Assembly: GCA_031268065.1 (NCBI GenBank)
Contig: JAIRXX010000115.1
Span: 1-13,631 of the forward strand
Origin: Propionibacteriaceae bacterium
Lineage (GTDB): Bacteria > Actinomycetota > Actinomycetes > Propionibacteriales > Propionibacteriaceae
DNA length: 13,631 nucleotides
Direction of reading: 5' to 3'
Shown here: piece by piece, positions 1 to 5,213 of the stretch
Layout of the letters: every line of letters begins with the position of its first letter
How positions within the stretch are numbered: position 1 is the first letter of the stretch
Program-made: the position numbers and the translations under genes
Notes under the pieces: model-generated
Database searches by the model: none
The model's input: only the letters and a program-made list of their open reading frames with translations
Told to the model about the DNA's origin: nothing

Positions 1-96
1 CCGCGCCGCTATCGAATCCGCGAGGCGGTGTATCTGCCGTCGGCTGGGGAGGCTGGCCCGGCCCATCAACCAAACCAAGATTTCCTGCCCCGACAT
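1..96 (-). CDS. possible 5' end of a CDS running off the left edge (unidentified)
   Basis: A minus-strand reading frame opens with ATG at position 96 and stays open for 32 codons to the window edge. Its third codon positions are strongly GC-rich (about 26 of 32), as in the confident genes here. The peptide contains a basic stretch, SRRQIHRLADSIAAR, that looks protein-like, but I recognise no family. The ribosome binding site before this ATG is weak. An overlapping frame starting near 107 has a better-placed GGAG but poorer codon bias. Too little is present for a functional call. Confidence 0.27.
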   Translation of the reverse strand, partial: MSGQEILVWLMGRASLPSRRQIHRLADSIAAR

Positions 97-118
97 GCCT
101 GCGGCGCATCCAGCGTAA

Positions 119-150
119 CTCCAGGGTGCTCATGTCTCTAACGCCTGGAG
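119..150 (+). promoter_or_regulatory. short stem-loop (7-bp arms) overlapping a GGAGG ribosome binding site
   Basis: CTCCAGG (119-125) and CCTGGAG (144-150) are perfect inverted arms around an 18-nt loop. The right arm contains most of the GGAGG (147-151) that precedes the ATG at 158, so folding would mask it. It could equally be a weak terminator, as a short GTTT follows. No known RNA family is recognised. Confidence 0.25.
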
Positions 151-157
151 GTTTCCC

Positions 158-307
158 ATGCCGCGCCTGGCCCCGAACTGGTCATGGGTACGGCGGAATC
201 TTCGCTTGCGTCGGCGCTCTCAAACGTGGTCGCCGGTTCGTGTTTTCATGGTGTTCTCCGTTCCAGATTCCACGTATGTTGCACGAAACCGGACGCCGCA
301 CCCTTGA
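158..307 (+). CDS. possible small basic protein (49 aa, unidentified)
   Basis: The ATG at 158 is preceded by GGAGG with a 6-nt spacer, an unusually good ribosome binding site for this otherwise gene-poor 333-bp stretch. The 49-codon frame encodes an Arg-rich N-terminal half (NLRLRRR, residues 14-20) followed by a short hydrophobic patch (VRVFMVF, residues 27-33). There is no recognisable domain. GC at third positions is only about 65 percent, not clearly above local background, so the frame may be fortuitous. Apart from this, the hairpin at 119-150 and the left-edge ORF, I see nothing in 1-333. Confidence 0.2.
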   Translation: MPRLAPNWSWVRRNLRLRRRSQTWSPVRVFMVFSVPDSTYVARNRTPHP

Positions 308-333
308 AAGTGCCCCTGACTAGGCAAGGAAGG

Positions 334-410
334 TGGTACCCCCACAGGGACTCGAACCCTGGACACGCGGATTAAGAGTCCGCTGCTCTAACCAACTGAG
401 CTATGGAGGC
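334..410 (-). tRNA. tRNA-Lys (anticodon CTT)
   Basis: The minus strand folds as a complete cloverleaf of 77 nt with an encoded CCA end (334-336). The 7-bp acceptor stem contains two G-U pairs. The D-arm reads TAGCTCAGTTGGTTAGAGCA. The anticodon stem GCGGA/TCCGC closes a 7-nt loop, CTCTTAA, giving anticodon CTT, which reads the lysine codon AAG. The T-arm is CAGGG-TTCGAGT-CCCTG. A TATATT at 420-425 (minus strand) lies 9 nt before the mature 5' end and could be its -10 box, with no convincing -35 box. Confidence 0.97.
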
Positions 411-475
411 AGGTGCCTGAATATACTAGCTCACTTTCTGCCTAACTGCCGAAAAACGGGTGAACTGGTGGCGGG

Positions 476-1204
476 CTAACGGTGTTGGCCCTGTTTGCGG
501 ACGAAGCTGATCCGCTGGGCGCGCAACTCGTCCAGCTCGGGGTTGGGCAGGGGGTCGAGTTGGCGGTCCAGCGCCAGCTCTAGCAGAAAATCGGCCAACT
601 CCGGGTTTCGGGCTAGCACCGGGCCGTGTGGATAGCTGCCGATGACTCGTCCCTGTACGGCGCCCTCGCTGCCGTCGCCGTTGTTGCCGATCCCGATCTC
701 TACTCGTGCCAACGCTGCCGCGTCGGTGCCCAGGTAGCTGAAGCCGCCGTGGTTCTCGAAGCCGGTGATCAGCGACTCGCTGCCGTCTGGTTTGGTCCAA
801 CGGGTCAGAATCTCTCCTACGGCTCTCTCGCCGCCGCGCCGGGTTTCCACGTCGAGCAGGCCCAGGCCTTCTACCACTTCGTCATTGTCACCCACGGTGA
901 AGGTCTTGCCGGTGATCTGGAAACCGGCGCACACGGCGAAGAGCACCGCACCCGCCCCCACCGCTGAGAATAAGTTGCCGTCCTCGCGCAGGTACTTGAC
1001 CGCCGAAATTTGGGCAGCGTCTTCTCCGCCGCCCAACAAGTAGACCGCACCATCGGCTGGCAACCGCTCCCCCGGCTCCACAGTGACGACTTCGGCGTCG
1101 ATCCCGCGCCAGGCTAGGCGCTGGCGGAGCACCAGGGCGTTGCCGCGATCACCGTAAATCCCGAGCAGCGATTGATAAACCAGAACGATCTTGACTGCGC
1201 TCAT
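476..1204 (-). CDS. gatD: GatD, glutamine amidotransferase subunit of lipid II isoglutaminyl synthase
   Basis: This 242-aa class-I (CobB/CobQ-like) glutamine amidotransferase has its nucleophile Cys92 in the motif VCAGFQ and the paired His193 in SYPHGPVLARNP. The LLGGGEDAAQ segment (residues 56-65) is also typical of GatD. In the family, GatD releases ammonia from glutamine and passes it to MurT, which converts the D-glutamate alpha-carboxyl of the lipid II stem peptide to D-isoglutamine in the cytoplasm. Length and motifs are normal and nothing looks degraded. Its ATG overlaps the stop of the upstream repeat ORF as ATGA, and a GAGG sits 5 nt upstream. In related genomes gatD directly follows murT; here about 640 bp intervene. 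A tRNA-Lys gene follows. Confidence 0.93.
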   Translation of the reverse strand: MSAVKIVLVYQSLLGIYGDRGNALVLRQRLAWRGIDAEVVTVEPGERLPADGAVYLLGGGEDAAQISAVKYLREDGNLFSAVGAGAVLFAVCAGFQITGKTFTVGDNDEVVEGLGLLDVETRRGGERAVGEILTRWTKPDGSESLITGFENHGGFSYLGTDAAALARVEIGIGNNGDGSEGAVQGRVIGSYPHGPVLARNPELADFLLELALDRQLDPLPNPELDELRAQRISFVRKQGQHR

Positions 1205-1848
1205 CGCAACCTCGCTGGGACAGTCCCACAGCCCCGGACGATGACCGGTTTTCGGAGTGGGTAGGTGGGATGCCAGGTGCCCGTAATGGGGTTTCGACGG
1301 GCAATGGTTGGTTTGTGGGAAGGCCGGTGGGGGTTGGTGTTGGCTGTGGCCGCCCTCCAGGGTTCCAACGGCGGGTGCGACGACGTGTGTTGGCTGGTGT
1401 TGGTTGTGGTTGGTTTTGGGGTGGTTGTTGGCCGGTGGGGTGGTTGGTTGGGGTTGGTGTTTGTTGTGGCCGCCTCCCAGGGCTTCAACGGCAGGTGCGA
1501 CGACGTGTGTTGGCTGGTGTTCGTTGTGGTCGCCCTCCAGGGCTTCAACGGCGGGTGCGACGATCTGAGATAGACGACGTTGTGGCTGGTGTTGGCTGTG
1601 GCCGCCCTCCAGGGTTCCAACGGCGGGTGCGGCGGCGTGTGTTGGCTGGTGTTGGTTGTGGTCGCCCTCCAGGGTTCCAACGGCGGGTGCGACGACGATC
1701 TTGGGTAGACGTTGTGGTTGGTGTTGGCTGTGTTTGGTTTGGGGATGGTTGTTGGTTGGTTGGGGTTGGTGTTTGTTGTGCTCGGTGTCGAGGTGGTGGT
1801 TGGTCTGTGGGGAGACCAGGTGTGGCTGGCATTGTGGCGGATGCTCAT
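1201..1848 (-). CDS. Pro/Thr/Asn/His-rich tandem-repeat protein nested between murT and gatD (unknown function)
   Basis: A 215-codon frame starts in an ATGA overlap with the murT stop and ends in an ATGA overlap with the gatD start, so all three frames are linked without a gap. AGGAG lies 5 nt before its ATG. The protein is low-complexity and very basic, with no signal peptide or membrane segment. A nonamer H-[PL]-P-L-[EK]-P-W-[RE]-A occurs five times (residues 54-62, 74-82, 98-106, 118-126, 158-166). The copies are separated by Thr/Asn/Ser-rich linkers such as TTTNTSQHT and TNTNPNQP. The last 35 residues are non-repetitive. I recognise no family, and long disordered structure is likely. The opposite strand is also open, so translation is inferred from the two coupled junctions rather than from homology. 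The alternative is non-coding minisatellite DNA that happens to preserve the frame. Confidence 0.6.
   Translation of the reverse strand: MSIRHNASHTWSPHRPTTTSTPSTTNTNPNQPTTIPKPNTANTNHNVYPRSSSHPPLEPWRATTTNTSQHTPPHPPLEPWRAATANTSHNVVYLRSSHPPLKPWRATTTNTSQHTSSHLPLKPWEAATTNTNPNQPPHRPTTTPKPTTTNTSQHTSSHPPLEPWRAATANTNPHRPSHKPTIARRNPITGTWHPTYPLRKPVIVRGCGTVPARLR
1350..1692. repeat. minisatellite: five copies of a 31-bp core at 60/72/120-bp spacing
   Basis: A core of about 31 bp starts at 1350, 1470, 1530, 1602 and 1662, with only one to four differences between copies. Spacings of 120, 60, 72 and 60 bp are all multiples of 12 and so keep the minus-strand frame. A pair of units (60+72 bp) appears duplicated as a 132-bp block: copies at 1530 and 1662 share flanks coding for HNV-Y-RSS. 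A 27-bp exact direct repeat also occurs at 1442-1468 and 1754-1780. Between cores the plus strand is rich in GGTTGG and GTGTTGG. Confidence 0.93.
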
Positions 1849-3308
1849 CGTTGCTCCTGGTGGGTGGTGTCCGCTGATTGCGGTGTGGAAGGGGGGAGCC
1901 GCCTGCCCGGCGGCTTGGAGCCGGGCAGCAGGCCAGCCATTTTGAGCAATGCTTGGAACGGTGTGTAAGTGGCGATCACATCGACCACACGGGCAGGTTC
2001 AGCGGGGTCGGAATCCGCACCGCCAACGTCCAATGCTTCGCGCAAATCTGGAACGATCTGATGCTCCACTCCCGCGTGGCTGAGCCGGACGGCGAGGTCT
2101 TGGGCGCGGGGGCCGCTGCAGATCACCTGCCTGCCCGCCAACTGCTCATAATCCACGTCCCACAGCCAGGAGACGTCTTTGCCGTCAGCGGCCACCGAGT
2201 CAATGGCCAGCACCACCGGGTCGCTGGCCAACAGGGGCAACGCCTCCGCCCAGCCAGCCGGATTCTTTGCCAGCAGCAGTCGGGCACGGGTTTGGCCGAA
2301 GACGGCGGTGGCGTACCGCCCAGCCGGAGAGACCACTTTGCGCATCCCTTTCAGGGCGGTCTCCACGCCCACCCCGAATGCAGACGCGGCGGCCAGGGCC
2401 ATCGCCGCGTTGGAAATGTTGAAGGAGCCAGGCACGCGCAATTGCGGGTCGATAAGACGCCCATCGGGCAGCTTGATCAGCGGCCCTCGCACTGAGTATT
2501 CGGCCTCGGGCTGGGTGAGCGGACAAGCCGGGCAGTCCCAGCGGAGATACGATCCGGGCTGGTCGCCACCCGCGCCGGGTGCGGGTACGCGCCGGAGCAC
2601 CGATCCGCAGGCGGGGCAGAGGGCCGAGTCCGCGCTCCAGAGCAGGGCGGTGTCCACCCAAACCACCTTGGCAGCCGTCTGCGCCGACCAAACCACCAGC
2701 GGATCAGCCGCGTTGGCGATCACCACCGGCCCGGTCACCCCGGCTTTGCCCAAGGCGAAACGCCAAGCCTTGCCCAAGGCCTTAATCTCATGGTGGCGGT
2801 CCAATTGGTCACGGCTGAAGTTGAGGAAGACCAATACCTCCGGGTTGCCGTAGGCGATCATGTCGGAAACTACCCTCTCATCGGTCTCCAACACAGCGAT
2901 GTCGGCATCACGCGCCTGGCTGAGCGCCGAGGCGATTCCATAGCGCAGATTCGCCCCGTCTGCGTTGGTGACCAATCTGCCGCTGGCCCCGGCTAGCTCC
3001 TCCCGAATCACCGCCGCGAGCAGGTGGGTGGTGGTCGTCTTCCCATTCGTGCCAGATACGGCGAGCACCCGAGGCTCGCGCAAGAGCAGCTGGAAAGCAT
3101 CCGGCGCCAGCTTGGTGAGCACCTGGCCGCGAATGGATGCTCCAGAGCCTTTGCCCAACGCACGCGAGGCCAGCGCGGCCAAATCCCCAAGCCAAGTGGC
3201 GAAACGGAGCCGGACGCGGTCGGCCTGTCTGAGTGACGCCGGGTGGTCTGGTTCTTGTTGGGACACCAGCGCACCGCCCGCGCTATCGCCGTTCACCGTG
3301 GATTTCAT
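1845..3308 (-). CDS. murT: MurT, Mur-ligase subunit of lipid II isoglutaminyl synthase
   Basis: This 487-aa Mur-ligase-like protein has the ATP-binding P-loop GTNGKTTTTH (residues 86-95), followed by TNADGANLRYG (114-124) and the central-domain LNFSRDQLDRHHE (162-174). A four-cysteine zinc ribbon CPAC...CPAC (Cys231, 234, 259, 262) is typical of MurT and absent from MurC-F. The C-terminal DUF1727 domain carries LLLAKNPAGW (344-353) and DVSWLWDVDYE (378-388), which includes the conserved Asp implicated in catalysis. With GatD it amidates D-Glu of lipid II at the inner membrane face. I chose the ATG at 3308 because AGGGGGAG lies just upstream; a start 16 codons earlier has no better signal. The N-terminal 20-30 residues are non-conserved looking. 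The stop overlaps the next ORF as ATGA. Confidence 0.94.
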   Translation of the reverse strand: MKSTVNGDSAGGALVSQQEPDHPASLRQADRVRLRFATWLGDLAALASRALGKGSGASIRGQVLTKLAPDAFQLLLREPRVLAVSGTNGKTTTTHLLAAVIREELAGASGRLVTNADGANLRYGIASALSQARDADIAVLETDERVVSDMIAYGNPEVLVFLNFSRDQLDRHHEIKALGKAWRFALGKAGVTGPVVIANAADPLVVWSAQTAAKVVWVDTALLWSADSALCPACGSVLRRVPAPGAGGDQPGSYLRWDCPACPLTQPEAEYSVRGPLIKLPDGRLIDPQLRVPGSFNISNAAMALAAASAFGVGVETALKGMRKVVSPAGRYATAVFGQTRARLLLAKNPAGWAEALPLLASDPVVLAIDSVAADGKDVSWLWDVDYEQLAGRQVICSGPRAQDLAVRLSHAGVEHQIVPDLREALDVGGADSDPAEPARVVDVIATYTPFQALLKMAGLLPGSKPPGRRLPPSTPQSADTTHQEQR

Positions 3309-3385
3309 TGTGTCTCGCTCCCCCTGCTTGTCATCACTGTTCTCCCGCACCCGCAACGCCAGCCGCCTATTCGCCCGTCCACTCG

Positions 3386-3395
3386 GAGCATGCTC
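3386..3395. repeat. 10-bp perfect palindrome between the SGNH gene and murT
   Basis: GAGCATGCTC lies directly after the SGNH hydrolase stop codon in the 87-bp gap before murT. It has no loop and no following T-run, so a terminator role is doubtful. The short spacing suggests that SGNH and murT can be co-transcribed. Confidence 0.3.
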
Positions 3396-4190
3396 TTAGC
3401 TGCTCGCGGAAGCCGGGCAGATGGTTTGGTAGTTGGGGAACTTCGCCGAACGGTGCTCTCCAGAGCTGGTCTTCCTGATCCGCCTGCCCAGCCAGGGGCC
3501 GACGTAGTTGCGCAGCCAGTGGGCATGCCAACGGGCGGACTCAGGCAGAGTTTTGGACGGCTCCGGCGGCAACGGGGCATCCCAGTCTGGAGAGTCGGGA
3601 GCCAGGCCGAGCGAAACCAGCGCCGCTTGGGCGATGCGCTCATGCCCGTCGGGCAGCAAGTGGATGCGGTCTGGATACCACAGCCGGAAGTCGCGCAGGC
3701 TGGCCATCTTCCAAGTGTTGACCACCCGCGCCCCGTATTCCTCGGCTATGCCGACCAGGTGGATGTTAAACAGCGCCGTGCGTTTGCGGGACAACTTGAT
3801 CAAGGGGGAGTCAACGGTGTCAATGCCGGTGAGCAGCAGCACGTCTACCCCCGCCTCGCGGAACAGGCGCACGGCGGACCCGAGTTGCGCGGCCATGTCG
3901 TCTGGATCGCTGTTGACCCGAAGCATGTCATTCCCGCCGCCCCAGATCGACACCAGATCGGGTTGGAGGTCGAGCGCCGGTCCCACTTGCTGGCTGAGGA
4001 TGGGGGACAGCAGCCTGCCCCGAACGGCCAGGTTCGCGTAGCTGACGTTCTCGCCAGCCCGATTCGCCAGATGCTGGGCCAGCCGGTCCGCCCAGCCGCG
4101 CGGCTTCCCGTCCGGGTAGTAGTCCTGCAAGCCTTCGGTGAGTGAATCGCCCAAGGCCACGTAGCTCCGCCACGGATGCGTGCTTGCCAT
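3396..4190 (-). CDS. SGNH/GDSL-family hydrolase, cytoplasmic
   Basis: This 264-aa protein carries all four SGNH blocks: GDSLTEG with nucleophile Ser16, AVRG with Gly58, GGGND with Asn87, and DRIH with Asp174 and His177. Family members are esterases, lipases or acyl/acetyl hydrolases; the substrate cannot be read from the sequence. There is no signal peptide or lipobox, so it should act in the cytoplasm. The C-terminal 60 residues (rich in Pro, Trp, Arg) extend beyond the catalytic core. The start is well supported: GGAGG lies 5 nt before the ATG. It is upstream of and co-directional with murT (87-bp gap), so it may share an operon with the lipid II amidation genes. That hints at an envelope precursor substrate, but this is inference. 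Confidence 0.9.
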   Translation of the reverse strand: MASTHPWRSYVALGDSLTEGLQDYYPDGKPRGWADRLAQHLANRAGENVSYANLAVRGRLLSPILSQQVGPALDLQPDLVSIWGGGNDMLRVNSDPDDMAAQLGSAVRLFREAGVDVLLLTGIDTVDSPLIKLSRKRTALFNIHLVGIAEEYGARVVNTWKMASLRDFRLWYPDRIHLLPDGHERIAQAALVSLGLAPDSPDWDAPLPPEPSKTLPESARWHAHWLRNYVGPWLGRRIRKTSSGEHRSAKFPNYQTICPASASS

Positions 4191-4212
4191 AGGTCCCTCC
4201 GCTATCTGCGAC

Positions 4213-4228
4213 TATGGGAATTCCGATA
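4213..4228. promoter_or_regulatory. near-palindrome upstream of the SGNH gene (possible operator)
   Basis: TATgGGAATTCCgATA is palindromic apart from one central-flank pair and lies 23 bp upstream of the hydrolase start codon. It sits where a -10 region or operator would be. No matching copy is seen elsewhere in the window, so any regulator is unknown. Confidence 0.25.
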
Positions 4229-4304
4229 CTACTCCCAGTGCTCCCAGCCCGGGCGCCGTCGGCCCAGCCTCCGAAAATTCTGTCCAGTCAAGCCGCTCAG
4301 GGGG

Positions 4305-5213
4305 CTATTGGCTGGTTCTGCTTTGCCGGGCGGTGGTTTGCGGTTTGGGGACGTGCCGGGCGGGCAGCGGCAGCGCGGCGTTGATTTCAGTCAGCGCTGT
4401 CGGCGGGCCGAGCGGGCCGCGCTCTTTGGTGGCTCGGGTCAACTCGTTGGGCACTCCGGTGATGGCCGCGATGATGTCCTCGTAGGTCACTTCATCCATC
4501 GAACCTTCGCCGTTTACCCGCCCGTGCCGCATTACGACGATGCGGTCGGCCACCGCCTGCAAGTCGGAGAGGGTGTGCGAGATGAACATCACCCCGTAGC
4601 CGAGTTCGCGCAATTGCTCGATGAGGTTGAGCACTTCGGCGGTCTGGGTCACCGACAGCGAACTCGTCGGCTCGTCCATTATCACGATCCGAGGCGAGCC
4701 GAGCATGGCGCGGGCGATGGCGGTGATTTGGCGCTGTCCAGCGGAGAGGTCCGCGACCAGGGTGCGCACCGGTGGGATTTTCGCGCCCAGTTCGCGGAAG
4801 ACGGTGCGGGCGATCTCTTCCATTTCGTTGTCTGCGATGGCGACTGGCCCGGTGAGTTCGCGGCCTAGGAAGAGGTTCTGCACGATGCTCATGTTGTCGC
4901 AGAGGGCCAGCTCTTGGAAGATGGTGGCGATTCCAAGCTCTTGGGCCGCAGACGGGCTGGAGATGTCGGTGGGCGCCCCATCCCAGAAGACGACGCCGGA
5001 TTCGGGCCGGTAGACCCCGGCGATAGTTTTCGCCAGCACCGACTTGCCTGCGGCGTTGTCCCCCACCACGGCTACGACCTCGCGCGGGTAGATGTCGAAA
5101 TCAACTTGGTCGAGGGCTTGCACTGATTTGAAGCTTTTGGAGACTTGGCGGAAGGCGAGGATCGGCTGCCGGGTTTGCGGGGTGGGCGGGATATCGCGGA
5201 CGAGTGAGATCAT
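4305..5213 (-). CDS. single-domain sugar ABC transporter ATP-binding protein (FrcA/XylG-like), orphan
   Basis: This 302-aa protein has one ABC ATPase domain of the CUT2 sugar type. Walker A is GDNAAGKS (51-58), the Q-loop Gln is at 100, the signature is LSAGQ (156-160), Walker B is RIVIMDEP with catalytic Glu181, and the switch His is at 213. Two positions deviate from the usual GDNGAGKST and LSGGQ, but the required Lys57 and Ser58 remain, so ATP hydrolysis is plausible. About 50 C-terminal residues, rich in Pro, Thr and Arg, follow the domain and look disordered. The ATG at 5213 overlaps the ROK stop as ATGA, which excludes the longer upstream frame. No permease or binding protein accompanies it. 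It may energise a permease encoded elsewhere or the divergent GguB-like permease. Confidence 0.88.
   Translation of the reverse strand: MISLVRDIPPTPQTRQPILAFRQVSKSFKSVQALDQVDFDIYPREVVAVVGDNAAGKSVLAKTIAGVYRPESGVVFWDGAPTDISSPSAAQELGIATIFQELALCDNMSIVQNLFLGRELTGPVAIADNEMEEIARTVFRELGAKIPPVRTLVADLSAGQRQITAIARAMLGSPRIVIMDEPTSSLSVTQTAEVLNLIEQLRELGYGVMFISHTLSDLQAVADRIVVMRHGRVNGEGSMDEVTYEDIIAAITGVPNELTRATKERGPLGPPTALTEINAALPLPARHVPKPQTTARQSRTSQ

Larger units (their letters stand above)
1199..1850 (+). repeat. 8-bp direct repeat flanking the murT-gatD insertion
   Basis: GCTCATCG occurs at 1199-1206 and again at 1843-1850, exactly spanning the start codon of gatD and the murT-stop/repeat-ORF start. Deleting one copy and the DNA between them (644 bp) would put the murT TGA and gatD ATG in a direct ATGA overlap with AGGAG 5 nt upstream. 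That is a standard arrangement for this gene pair. The repeat resembles a target-site duplication or a slippage/recombination footprint. It may also partly reflect the shared need for an ATGA junction. Confidence 0.6.

Noticed and set aside
1350..1692. CRISPR-like array of regularly spaced repeats
   Set aside because: The DNA between the cores is itself repetitive, spacings are 60-120 bp in multiples of 12, the cores vary, and no cas gene is present. It is a coding minisatellite.
1265..1968. Plus-strand open frames across the repeat block (up to 232 codons, Gly/Val/Arg-rich)
   Set aside because: The GT-rich composition keeps several frames open. These frames run into murT on the opposite strand and have no coupled junctions, whereas the minus-strand frame fits exactly between murT and gatD.
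3243..4145. 300-codon plus-strand frame
   Set aside because: It is antisense to the SGNH gene and the murT 5' end, both of which carry clear catalytic motifs; its product shows no domain. It is a GC-rich shadow.
4191..4304. Terminator between the orphan ATPase and the SGNH gene
   Set aside because: Only a GGGC/GCCC pairing of four bases is found, too weak to call.
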